Positions 32,040 through 40,099 of a stretch of 64,000 nt of DNA are shown here, in pieces (the stretch's first letter is position 1; each line of letters opens with the position of its first letter). Source of the DNA: JBNJGB01 sp051747385 (GTDB lineage: Bacteria > Myxococcota_A > UBA9042 > PHBI01 > JACKFB01). The notes under the pieces were generated by a model, which saw only the letters and a list, made by a program, of their open reading frames with translations, made no database searches and was not told where the DNA came from. A program made the position numbers and the translations under genes. The stretch is from positions 124,001 through 188,000 of the forward strand of contig JBNJGB010000007.1 in NCBI GenBank assembly GCA_051747385.1, in the 5' to 3' direction.

Positions 32040-32392
32040 GGGCGGCCCTCCTCGGCTTCGCGGAGGCGCGCCTCCAGGTCGGCGAGTTCGACCTCGAGCC
32101 TGCGCTGCCCCCGTCGGACCAACACGAGGAACACGATGAGGATGCCCCAGAGCGCCATGTAGGCCCCCGCCAGGTAGGGGACGCCCACGGCGTCGGTCTT
32201 GCAGGAATCCAACCGGCGGTCGCACACGCGGAGCATGGCCTGGTAGTCACCGGCCTCGGCGGCCTCGGCCTCGTCCGATGCGGCGCCGAACTCCGTCATG
32301 CGATCGGGGTCCTCCGTCTCGGCGGCCGACGCCGCGGTGGGTCCGCCCAGGACGGCGGCGGCCAGGATCAAGGCGACGATCCGTGCGCGCAT
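32036..32392 (-). CDS. CcmD-like membrane protein
   Basis: A 118-residue protein whose ATG shares its A with the ccmC stop (TGATG). The signal peptide is about 1-23. An exported acidic segment with two Cys (VCDRRLDSCK) follows, then GAYMALWGILIVFLVLVRRGQRRLE, the one-helix plus basic-helix arrangement typical of CcmD. CcmD is normally 50-70 residues without a cleaved leader, so this version carries an added periplasmic part. In other bacteria CcmD helps release holo-CcmE from CcmABC. Position right after ccmC supports the call. Confidence 0.6.
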   Translation of the reverse strand: MRARIVALILAAAVLGGPTAASAAETEDPDRMTEFGAASDEAEAAEAGDYQAMLRVCDRRLDSCKTDAVGVPYLAGAYMALWGILIVFLVLVRRGQRRLEVELADLEARLREAEEGRP

Positions 32393-33120
32393 CAACGTTC
32401 TTCCTCCAGGTCGGAGAGATCCAGGAAGAGGTCCTCGAGGGCGTCGCGGAGCCCGTGGTGCTTGTACCGCGAGTGGACCAGGTAGCCCACGAACAGGCCA
32501 ACGGTCGCGACAGTCAGCCCGAAGGCGACCTTCATGGCCGGGTGCTGCAGGCCGCCGCCGTCACCGGTGACGACCGTCGGGTGGTTGCCGCCCCACATCT
32601 CGACGGCCACGTGGACCAGCCAGGTGGCGGGCGCCCCGATGAGGGCGATCCCCGCGCTCAGGCGGCGGCCCGTCTCGTCCGTCCCCGCGTAGCCGCGGAG
32701 CACCAGGTAGCCCACGAAGAGGAACTCCGTGAGGAGCGTCAGGGTCAGGCGCGGCTCCCAGGTCCAGAAGGTGCCCCAGGCCGGCTTCGCCCACAGGGGG
32801 CCGGTCACCAGGACCACCACGCCGAACAGCACGCCGATCTCGGCCATGGCCACGGCGAGGTGATCGGCGCGCCGGGCCAGGGCCTCGAAGCCGGACATGC
32901 GGCGCGTCACCAGGTACCCGGCCGACAGCAGGGCGCAGCCGAAGAACAGCACCAGGGTGCTGATGGCGCTGGCCACGTGGAAGTAGAAGACCTTGTAGAC
33001 CACGCCCATCTGCTGCTCGCTGGGCGTGTGCCAGAAGACCACGTAGAGGCTCGCGAGGATGCCGGCTCCCACCAGGAGCGCCATCCACGGGAAGCGGGTG
33101 CGGGCGATGCGTGCGTTCAT
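32392..33120 (-). CDS. ccmC: Haem exporter / cytochrome c maturation protein CcmC
   Basis: A 242-residue membrane protein with six helices, normal CcmC size. The Trp-rich periplasmic loop reads WGTFWTWEPRLT (CcmC form of the WWD domain). FYFHVASA and HVAVEMWGGNHP carry the two haem-ligand His of CcmC. It loads haem on to CcmE at the outer face of the inner membrane. The ATG is preceded by GGAGG. The MITE-like element separates it from ccmB upstream, the only loose junction in the otherwise overlapping operon. Confidence 0.93.
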   Translation of the reverse strand: MNARIARTRFPWMALLVGAGILASLYVVFWHTPSEQQMGVVYKVFYFHVASAISTLVLFFGCALLSAGYLVTRRMSGFEALARRADHLAVAMAEIGVLFGVVVLVTGPLWAKPAWGTFWTWEPRLTLTLLTEFLFVGYLVLRGYAGTDETGRRLSAGIALIGAPATWLVHVAVEMWGGNHPTVVTGDGGGLQHPAMKVAFGLTVATVGLFVGYLVHSRYKHHGLRDALEDLFLDLSDLEEER

Positions 33121-33178
33121 GGAGGTCCGCCTCTTATCACGTCGTCGGTGCGACGAATAGACCGGGCCGGGACGCCTC

Positions 33179-33341
33179 CAGGGCGGTCGCAAAGTCGACC
33201 GCCCTCCCTTGCCCTTGCCCTTGCCCTTGCCCTTGCCTGCTCTCAGACGCGCAAAACCCATCATTTCCGAGCGGATAGAATCCGGCGCCGGGCGCCGTAC
33301 CGCCGCGCGGCCCCCACTTCTCCGACTTTGCGATTGCCCTG
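33179..33341. mobile_element. 163-bp MITE-like element with 10-bp target duplication, between ccmB and ccmC
   Basis: The ends are CAGGGCGGTCGCAAAGTC (33179-33196) and, as reverse complement of 33324-33341, CAGGGCAATCGCAAAGTC: 18-bp terminal inverted repeats with 2 differences. GGGACGCCTC flanks it on both sides exactly (33169-33178 and 33342-33351). Inside are a 10-bp hairpin at the left end (arms 33180-33189 and 33196-33205), five CCCTTG units (33206-33235) and a GC-rich palindrome. It has no coding capacity. The minus-strand ccm transcript would contain (GGGCAA)5. Confidence 0.82.
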
Positions 33342-33390
33342 GGGACGCCTCGCGGCGCCGGCGCCCCATTCCGCCGCGTGCTGCGCGACC

Positions 33391-34071
33391 TCAATCCAGC
33401 ATCACCTTGCCGAAGACCCACGGCGCCACGACGCCGAAGATCAGGTCGAAACCCACCATGAGGCGGAGCCATCCCCCGGCCGAGGACGGGATGCCGCCGC
33501 CCAGGGCGATGGAGGTCACCTCCACGCCCGCGATGACCACCGGGATCACCACCGGGTAGACCACCAGGGGGAGCAGGACCTCGCGGAGGCGGGCGTTGGC
33601 GAGCATCCCGCCGAACAGGGTGCCGATGAGCGCCAAGCCGATCGTCCCCAGCACCAGGGCGGAGACGAAGAGGCCCAGGCCCTCCAGGGGCACGCCGATC
33701 CCCAGGAAGATGAACATGAGCGGGACCGTCAGGATCTCCGTGAGCAGGGTGAAGAGCACCACGCCCAGGACCTTGGCCACGTAGACGGCCACGGGCCCCG
33801 CCGGGGAGAGCAGCAGGCCCGTCAGGCAGCCGTGATCCCGCTCGCGATCGAACACGCGGTTCAGGCCCAGGGTGGAGGCGAAGAGAAGCACCAGCCACAC
33901 GATGCCCGGCGCCACCAGCCTCGCCCGCGTCTCGTCTACCGAGAACGCGAAGGCGAACACCACCGCCATCAGCAGCGCGAACAGGGTCATGGTGGCCACG
34001 ACCTCGCGGGTGCGAAGCTCCGCGACGACGTCCTTGCTCAGGACCAGCCACACGGCGCGCCACGCGCTCAC
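33391..34071 (-). CDS. ccmB: Haem exporter membrane subunit CcmB
   Basis: A 226-residue protein with six hydrophobic segments, normal CcmB size. The start WRAVWLVLSKDVVAELRTREVV and the LGLNRVFDRERDHGCLTGLLLSP loop are family signatures. GTG start overlaps the ccmA stop (GTGA). CcmA and CcmB form the ABC transporter that uses ATP to release haem-loaded CcmE from CcmC and CcmD. It is followed by 270 bases that contain the MITE-like element and no gene. Confidence 0.93.
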   Translation of the reverse strand: MSAWRAVWLVLSKDVVAELRTREVVATMTLFALLMAVVFAFAFSVDETRARLVAPGIVWLVLLFASTLGLNRVFDRERDHGCLTGLLLSPAGPVAVYVAKVLGVVLFTLLTEILTVPLMFIFLGIGVPLEGLGLFVSALVLGTIGLALIGTLFGGMLANARLREVLLPLVVYPVVIPVVIAGVEVTSIALGGGIPSSAGGWLRLMVGFDLIFGVVAPWVFGKVMLD

Positions 34072-34739
34072 GACGCCTCCTCCTCCAGGCTGTGGAGGCG
34101 TCCCCGGGACAGCGTGAACACCCGGTCCACGTGGCCCGACAGGCAGGACATGTCGTGGGTGACGACCACCAGGCACTTGCCGTCGCGGAGCGCGGCGCCC
34201 AGGACCTCCCCCAACAGCGCCCGCCCGGCGACGTCCAGCCCGGTGGAGGGCTCGTCGAGGAGCCACACGTCGGCGCCCTGGATCAGGATGCGCGCCAGGC
34301 CGAGGCGCTGAACCATGCCCCGGGAGTAGCCGCGCACGGGGCGGCGCCCCGCCGTGCCGAGGCCCACCTGCTCCAGGCGCGCCGCCAGCACCTCGCGGGA
34401 GGCGTCGCGGCCGAACAGCCGCGCGACGAAGCGCAGGTTCTCCTCGCCCGTGAGATCGGGATAGAGGAACGGCGCGTGCCCGAGCCAGGCGACCCGGCGA
34501 CGCATCTCCGCCCGGTCGGGGTGGTCGTGGAGATCCTCGCCGAACACCCGCACGTGCCCCTTCGTGGGGCGGATGGCGCCGGCGAGCAGGTTCAACAGCG
34601 TGCTCTTCCCGGCCCCGTTGTGGCCGACGACGGCGGTCAGCGTGCCGGACTCGAAGGAGGCCGACAGGCGGCGGACGGCCCACTGGCGTCCGAAGCGCCG
34701 CGAGACGTCCCGGACCTCCAGCGCCGGGGGATCACCCAT
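34068..34739 (-). CDS. ccmA: Haem exporter ATP-binding subunit CcmA
   Basis: A 223-residue ABC ATPase. Walker A GHNGAGKST, Q-loop region WLGHAPFLYPDLTGEENL, signature SRGMVQRLGLARI, Walker B VWLLDEP, D-loop STGLD, and switch His in VVTHD are all present. The SRGM form of the signature fits CcmA. It pairs with CcmB. The ATG lies 8 bases inside the previous gene and the stop overlaps ccmB, so expression is tightly coupled. Confidence 0.93.
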   Translation of the reverse strand: MGDPPALEVRDVSRRFGRQWAVRRLSASFESGTLTAVVGHNGAGKSTLLNLLAGAIRPTKGHVRVFGEDLHDHPDRAEMRRRVAWLGHAPFLYPDLTGEENLRFVARLFGRDASREVLAARLEQVGLGTAGRRPVRGYSRGMVQRLGLARILIQGADVWLLDEPSTGLDVAGRALLGEVLGAALRDGKCLVVVTHDMSCLSGHVDRVFTLSRGRLHSLEEEAS

Positions 34740-35811
34740 GGCGCCGGCGCCCCGCCAGCACCGCCAGGAAAAACAGCCCCGCCAGCAGGAACCCGCCGCC
34801 CCAGGCCACGCCCAGGTAGACCCGGAGCGGCTGCGGGAGACGATCGACGCGCACCACCACGGCCTCGCCCGGCTCCGGAGCCTCGCCGAGGCGCACGAAC
34901 CGCTGGATCGTCTCGCCGTCGCGGCGCTCCACGACCTCGTAGGGCGCCTCCGGCACGACGACGGGCGCCACCCGGTCCGGCCACGAGGTGGTCAGCGTCA
35001 CCGAGTCCACGGGGAGCGGCGTGGAGAACGCCAGGTCCTGGCGCGTGTGGGTGATGGCCAGGGCGTAGCGCGCCTGCAGATCGATGGTCTTCCCCGGCGG
35101 GATGGCGCCCTCCCAGTACATGGCGCCGTCCTCGTAGACGAATCGCCCGCGCTCCGGGCGGGAGCGCGTGGCCATGTGGCGCGCGGCGGTGTCCGGCGGC
35201 AGCAACCCCCGGTCCAGGCTCCCCCCGAAGACGGCCGGCAGCGGCACGGGGATGCGCAGGCCGTGGCCCTTCCGCGTCAGGTCCACGGCGCGGGTCCCCT
35301 CGTTCCGCACGGACAGGGTCTGGTCGACGACGAGGTTCTCCTCGCGCAGCTCCAGGCCCATCCGCGCCGTGGCGTGCAGGCCGTCGCGATCGGTGGTCAC
35401 CTCGTGGACCCGGATCTCGGAGGCCTCCCCGCCACCCACGTCCATCGCCCGGAAGGTCACGCCGTCCCGCACGAGCGTGGCGCGAAGCTCTCCGCCACCC
35501 AGGGGGACGTCCTGGAAGACCACCCGGCCGCCCTCGCCCGTGGTCCCGATCCAGCTGTCGTCCAGGGTCGGCTCCGTGTCCCGGCCGGGCGGGCGGCTCC
35601 AGTGCTCCAGCACGACCTCGGCGTCGGCGAGGGGCTCGACGCGGCCCTCCGGGTCCACCGAGACGACGCGGACCACGGGATCCCCCGTGCCGGTCGCCCC
35701 CCGGCCCATGCCGCCGCCCATCATGCCGTGGGGCCCGCCGCCCATGTCCATGGGCTGGCCGACCGCCAGGGCCGCGGTCGCCGTCACCATGAGGAGCGCC
35801 GCGCCGATCAC
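34732..35811 (-). CDS. Exported membrane-anchored protein in the ccm operon
   Basis: A 359-residue protein, GTG start overlapping the preceding stop, behind GGAGG. The signal peptide is about 1-18, followed by a Met/Gly-rich stretch (MDMGGGPHGMMGGGMGRG, about 21-38) that could bind copper. The bulk is beta-rich with a carboxypeptidase-regulatory-like segment (GTTGEGGRVVFQDVPLGGGELRAT). A single membrane helix lies near the C-terminus (about 335-353), so most of it is periplasmic. No family is firmly recognised. The Met-rich start and the operon suggest a role in metal or haem handling during cytochrome maturation; this is inference. Confidence 0.65.
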   Translation of the reverse strand: MIGAALLMVTATAALAVGQPMDMGGGPHGMMGGGMGRGATGTGDPVVRVVSVDPEGRVEPLADAEVVLEHWSRPPGRDTEPTLDDSWIGTTGEGGRVVFQDVPLGGGELRATLVRDGVTFRAMDVGGGEASEIRVHEVTTDRDGLHATARMGLELREENLVVDQTLSVRNEGTRAVDLTRKGHGLRIPVPLPAVFGGSLDRGLLPPDTAARHMATRSRPERGRFVYEDGAMYWEGAIPPGKTIDLQARYALAITHTRQDLAFSTPLPVDSVTLTTSWPDRVAPVVVPEAPYEVVERRDGETIQRFVRLGEAPEPGEAVVVRVDRLPQPLRVYLGVAWGGGFLLAGLFFLAVLAGRRRHG

Positions 35812-36116
35812 GAGGCCTCCTCCAGGCGCTCGAGCTGCTCGATGACCCGCACGGCGCGCCCCTCGAAGCGGCCGCGCAGCGCGGCGTAGTCCTCGTCGGA
35901 CAGCTTGCCCATGGCGTGCTCGAACTCCAGGTCGCGGATGGTCGTCAGCAGGCGCACCTTCTCGTCCTCGAGGGCGATGCGATCCCGGCGCTCCCCGCGC
36001 GCGAAGCCGGCCGCCCGGCTCGCCGCCCAGCCGCGGGCCATGCGGGCCACCTGGACGGCCGACAGCAGGATCACCGCCGCCAGCATGGGGGTCAGGATGA
36101 GGGTGGGGAGGGTCAT
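35808..36116 (-). CDS. CcmI-like small membrane protein
   Basis: A 102-residue protein: one membrane helix (about 8-25), a basic loop (RAAGFARGERRDR), and a long helical hairpin, EDEKVRLLTTIRDLEFEHAMGKLSDEDYAALRGRFE. The KxxLLxxIRDLEFExxxGKLSxxDYxxL pattern occurs in the first part of CcmI and in related small proteins of cytochrome maturation loci. Full CcmI adds a periplasmic TPR domain that binds apocytochrome; it is absent here. The start is 10 bases behind ccmF. Confidence 0.65.
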   Translation of the reverse strand: MTLPTLILTPMLAAVILLSAVQVARMARGWAASRAAGFARGERRDRIALEDEKVRLLTTIRDLEFEHAMGKLSDEDYAALRGRFEGRAVRVIEQLERLEEAS

Positions 36117-36126
36117 GGGTCTCGGC

Positions 36127-39100
36127 TCAGGAGTCCAGGATATCCAGCTCGTCCTCGAGGAGGAGGCGCTGGCGCTCGCTCAGGTCGTCGGAGGTGGGGG
36201 CCGTCATGGAGGGGCTCACCTCCTCGGCGGTCCGCCGCCCGCGACGCGTGAAGAACACCAGCAGCCCCACCAGGAGGCCGGCGATCAGCGTCGTGGGGAA
36301 CGCCCAGCTCAGGGGCTTGTCCGGGTTGGCCCGCAGGTCCTCGTAGGTCCAGGGCGACGCCGGATCCATGGTCGCGTTGTTCACGTCGACGTAGTAGCGG
36401 TAGATGGCGTCCTCGCTCATGCCCGCGGCCAGCATGCGGCGAAAGCGCGGCAGCCAGCGGTTCCGCACGCTACACGAGATCTGGCTCTGGGACAGGGCCA
36501 GGCCGCGCTCGCCGGGACACGTGGTCTTCGTCGTCGACAGGAGGTGCCTGTAGTCGCCGGCGTCGTAGCGGAGCCGGGCGTCCCAGGTGGCGTCCAGGTC
36601 CACCAGGCGCTCCAGGACGTCGAGCTTGGCGCGGCCGCTCGCCTTCTGGTCGTCCGAGTAGTCGGACATCAGCTCCGCGATCATGGCGCGCTCGGATCGG
36701 GCCTCCTCGCAGGCGCAGGCCTCGTCGGCGAGGGTCCGGGCGGCGGCCCCGGGCGCGTCCCGAGGTCCGCAGTCGCACGTGAAGGCTCGGAGCACGTCCT
36801 CCACGGCGCGCTCGGCGGACGGCGGCGGCGCGACACCCGCCGGCCCCGGCCTCGCCTGGGCGATGCCCCCGGCCAGGAGCCCCACGAGGAGCAGCACCAC
36901 GGCGGCTGCGACGGCGGGCGTCGGCCCGCGGGCCAGGCCCACCAGGGTCTGCGCCAGCCAGCGCGGCGTGAGGGCGATGAGCGTCCCCAGGAGGAGCACG
37001 AAGGCCCCCGTCCACAGGAAGGTCACCAGCGGGAACACCACGGGCAGGAGGTTGATGAAGTCCTGGCCCATGGCCGGGCGCATGGCCACGTACAGGTCCT
37101 CGTGGATCGAGGAGGCGATGGCCGTCTCCGTCGTGGGCGTGGAGTGCTTCGCGTAGTAGCGGACCTCCGGGTGAAGCTGCGTGCCGGTGCGCGCGTCGAC
37201 GAATTCGAGGGCGCCGTGCCGGGCGTCGTAGCCTCCGTACAGGGCGGTCTCGGGGACCTCGAGGGAGGCCAGCCGAGCGTCGAAGCCGGCCATGGCCTCC
37301 GCGTCGTCGAACACCAGGTCGACCTGCGGGGAGCCCTCGCGCGACTGGACCCGCGCCCCCACCGTGGAGCCGGGCCCCATGGCCGCCCGGGCGTCCCGGA
37401 CCTTCTGCATGGCCAGCATGGGCACGACCTTCAGGAGCCGCATGTCCCGGAGCTGCCAGGTCTGCGTGTGGGCGGCCTCGTCGGCGCCGACCTTGCGGAA
37501 GTCCTCGACGAAGTGGCGCGCCAGCCAGACGTCGTCCCGGAGGCGATCCCGCGCGGCGTGATCCTCGAAGCGGACGCGGACCTTCGGGCTGCCCAGCGCC
37601 GTCTCCACGTGGAAGACGCCCACGTCCCGTGACTCCAGCCACCCCACGAGGTCCTCGACCTCGCGCTCGGCCACGGTCTCGTCGTCCTCGACGACGGTGA
37701 TGGTGGCCTTCGTGGCAGCGTAGCCGTTGTCCTCGTCCCAGGCCTCGTCCGTGTGGCTGTAGGTCAGGGAGTAGCCCGACACGGTCAGGTCGTCGCCCAG
37801 GGTCATGGGGCGCTCGGGCTGCTGGATCTTGAAGACCTTGCCCGTGAAGGCGATGAACATGAGCACCACGCCGAGGTGGATCACGTAGCCGCCGTACCGC
37901 CGCGGGTTCTTGAACATGAGGGCCATGAGGTTCGCCGAGTACGGCCCGCCGTACTTCCGCCGCCGGATCCGGGTGGCCACGTGGAACTCGCGACCGATGG
38001 TCCAGGTCACGAACAGGCAGAACAGGTAGGCGAAGACCGTGTAGACGTGGACGACCTCCAGGCCGTCCGCCCACACGCCGTAGGCTTCGCCGAACGACAG
38101 ACCCTGCTGCTCGGCCACCTGCCCGATGGCGAGCCAGGACGCCACGGTGGCGCCGACGGCGGTGATCAGCAGCGACCCGGTCAGGGGCGTGAAGAAGTTC
38201 CTCCGGAAGGCCTTCCTGGTGGTCCGCCGCCAGGGGATGAGCGGGCCCACGCCCATGAGCATGAGCAGGAGCAGGCCCACCGGCGTCATGATGCGGTTGA
38301 ACCAGGGCTCGCCCAGGGTCACCGCCTGGTCCAGGGACTCCATGGGCCCCACCAGGACGCCGACGGTGCTGTTCCAGGCCTGCGTGACCTGGTTGTAGGC
38401 CTGCTGGACGCTGGGAAGCTCGCTGATCTTGGGGAAGAGCGTCCCCCAGAGGACGATGAACGCCGAGCCGACGAGGAACACGTTGTTCATCACGAACATG
38501 CTCTCGCGGCTCCAGATGGAGTCGATGCCGTCCTCGGACTTCAGGGCCCCCCATCGCCAGGCGATGAGGATGACGCTCACGATGGCCACGCCGAGCATGT
38601 ACCAGAGGAAGTAGATGGCCAGGGTGGAGTTGGCGAAGGCGTGGATGCTGTCGATGAGCTGACTTCGGGTGAGGAACGTCCCGAAGATGGTCAGCAGGAA
38701 CGTCAGGCACACCAGCACGGCGTTCCAGCGTTTCAGCATGCCCCGGCGCTCCTGGATCATCACCGAGTGCAGGAACGCCGTGGCCGTGAACCAGGAGATG
38801 AGTGGCGCGTTCTCGACCGGGTCCCACATCCAGTAGAAGCCCCAGCCGAGCTCCTCGTAGGCCCACAGGGCGCCCAGGACCATGCCGATGCTCAAAAAGC
38901 ACCAGGAGAGCATCGTCCACGTGCGCGTGTCCGAGATCCACTGGCTGTCGAGCTTGCCCGTGATGAGCGCCGCGGCGCCGAAGGCGAAGGGGATGGTGAA
39001 GGTGATGTAGCCCGTGAGCAGGCTCGGCGGGTGGAAGGCCATCGCCGGGTGCTGGAGCAGCGGGTTCAGGCCCTTGCCGTCCTGGGGCGGCCCGCTCGCC

Positions 39101-39549
39101 ACGAAGGTCTCGAACGGGCTGGACTCGAAGAGCATCAGGACCTCGAAGAACAAGATCGAGGACGTGAGCACCGCGATGACCCAGGACAGGTAGACCGGCT
39201 CGCGCTGCCGGCGGCCGTGGACGGCGATCCCCGCGAAGATGGCCAGGGACGTCGCCCAGAAGAGCAGCGCCCCCTTCTCACCGCCCCAGAACGAGGCGAC
39301 CAGGTACATGGTCGGCATCGTCGTGTCCGAGTACGCGGCGATGTACTTGTTGCCGAACTCGTGGGTGAGGAAGCCGTGCGTGAGCACGATCGCCATGGCG
39401 ATGTTGAGCGCGGCCACACCATACAGGCCGTAGCGCGCGCCCCGCATCAGGGCGAGGTTCTGCGTCAGCGCGCCGGCCACCGCCGTGAGGGCGGTGGTCA
39501 GCGTCGCCAGGAAGGTGACGAGGAGGAGAAACTGACCGAGTTCCTGCAT
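36127..39549 (-). CDS. ccmF: CcmF haem lyase fused to a CcmH-like Cys domain
   Basis: An 1140-residue protein; CcmF alone is about 650. Residues 1-640 are CcmF: WGGEKGALLFW, LLQHPAMAFHPPSLLTGY and the WWD domain GFYWMWDPVENAPLISW, with many helices and haem-ligand His. A large periplasmic insert (about 640-850) and one more helix follow. After a second hydrophobic segment comes FTCDCG (923-928), CACEEARSER (945-954), Cys1011, Cys1026 and GMSEDAIYRYYV, resembling CcmH but with CDC instead of the LRCxxC motif. A last helix (about 1083-1101) and an acidic tail close it. It should attach haem from CcmE to apocytochrome Cys pairs and perhaps reduce those Cys itself. Confidence 0.85.
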   Translation of the reverse strand: MQELGQFLLLVTFLATLTTALTAVAGALTQNLALMRGARYGLYGVAALNIAMAIVLTHGFLTHEFGNKYIAAYSDTTMPTMYLVASFWGGEKGALLFWATSLAIFAGIAVHGRRQREPVYLSWVIAVLTSSILFFEVLMLFESSPFETFVASGPPQDGKGLNPLLQHPAMAFHPPSLLTGYITFTIPFAFGAAALITGKLDSQWISDTRTWTMLSWCFLSIGMVLGALWAYEELGWGFYWMWDPVENAPLISWFTATAFLHSVMIQERRGMLKRWNAVLVCLTFLLTIFGTFLTRSQLIDSIHAFANSTLAIYFLWYMLGVAIVSVILIAWRWGALKSEDGIDSIWSRESMFVMNNVFLVGSAFIVLWGTLFPKISELPSVQQAYNQVTQAWNSTVGVLVGPMESLDQAVTLGEPWFNRIMTPVGLLLLMLMGVGPLIPWRRTTRKAFRRNFFTPLTGSLLITAVGATVASWLAIGQVAEQQGLSFGEAYGVWADGLEVVHVYTVFAYLFCLFVTWTIGREFHVATRIRRRKYGGPYSANLMALMFKNPRRYGGYVIHLGVVLMFIAFTGKVFKIQQPERPMTLGDDLTVSGYSLTYSHTDEAWDEDNGYAATKATITVVEDDETVAEREVEDLVGWLESRDVGVFHVETALGSPKVRVRFEDHAARDRLRDDVWLARHFVEDFRKVGADEAAHTQTWQLRDMRLLKVVPMLAMQKVRDARAAMGPGSTVGARVQSREGSPQVDLVFDDAEAMAGFDARLASLEVPETALYGGYDARHGALEFVDARTGTQLHPEVRYYAKHSTPTTETAIASSIHEDLYVAMRPAMGQDFINLLPVVFPLVTFLWTGAFVLLLGTLIALTPRWLAQTLVGLARGPTPAVAAAVVLLLVGLLAGGIAQARPGPAGVAPPPSAERAVEDVLRAFTCDCGPRDAPGAAARTLADEACACEEARSERAMIAELMSDYSDDQKASGRAKLDVLERLVDLDATWDARLRYDAGDYRHLLSTTKTTCPGERGLALSQSQISCSVRNRWLPRFRRMLAAGMSEDAIYRYYVDVNNATMDPASPWTYEDLRANPDKPLSWAFPTTLIAGLLVGLLVFFTRRGRRTAEEVSPSMTAPTSDDLSERQRLLLEDELDILDS

Positions 39550-39602
39550 GGGCTCCCGTGGGCGAGTCGGGGGTCAGGAGGCGTCGGGAGGCGTCGCGGC
39601 CG

Positions 39603-40097
39603 TCAGGAGGTGGGGCCGTCGGCGTCGTCGGGGGCGTACTTCTTCTCGTAGTAGTCGTCGGAGTAGCCCGCGTCGCCGCCCTCCTCCTGGTACTTGGAGG
39701 GGCACTTCACGGTCAGCTTCCCGCAGGTGACGCTCCGGTCGTCCTCGAAGGTGCCCTCCACGATGACGTGGCGGCCCTCCTTGAACGCGTCCGGCGGATT
39801 GTGGGGATATACGATCTGCAGGTCGTTGCCCTGCCCGTCGTGGATGGTGAAGCGCGTCTCCACGCGCCCGTTCACCGTCCGGGTCTCCGAGGAGCCCTCC
39901 TTCACGGTGCCCACGACCTTCACGTCGTGGCCCTCGAAGCGGGCGGGCTCCGCCTGCACGGCGGCGATCTCGAGGCTGTAGGTGCCGCTGCTGAAGCTGG
40001 ACTGCACGACCAGCAACGCGCCCACGCCGATGATGCCGGCCACGATGAGGGGATAGGCCCCCTTCCGCCTGCGCGGCTTGTCGTCCCTCTCTGCCAT
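39603..40097 (-). CDS. ccmE: Haem chaperone CcmE, Cys (CxxxY) variant
   Basis: A 164-residue protein: an N-terminal membrane anchor (about 14-33) and a periplasmic OB-fold (VKVVGTVKEGSS, FTIHDGQGNDLQIVYPHNPPDAFKEGRHVIVEGTF). Classical CcmE binds haem covalently through His in HxxxY. Here the site reads CPSKY (132-136), with Cys in that place. This Cys form was described for the Desulfovibrio System I*. The tail (140-164) is acidic and Tyr-rich. The ATG has GGAGG and lies 2 bases behind moaA; ccmF follows 53 bases on. Confidence 0.9.
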   Translation of the reverse strand: MAERDDKPRRRKGAYPLIVAGIIGVGALLVVQSSFSSGTYSLEIAAVQAEPARFEGHDVKVVGTVKEGSSETRTVNGRVETRFTIHDGQGNDLQIVYPHNPPDAFKEGRHVIVEGTFEDDRSVTCGKLTVKCPSKYQEEGGDAGYSDDYYEKKYAPDDADGPTS

Positions 40098-40099
40098 GG

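Noticed and set aside
38880..38905. TGCTCAAAAAGCACC as a terminator inside the ccmF gene
   Set aside because: It is a 5-bp stem in the middle of a well-conserved coding region with no T run after it on the coding strand.
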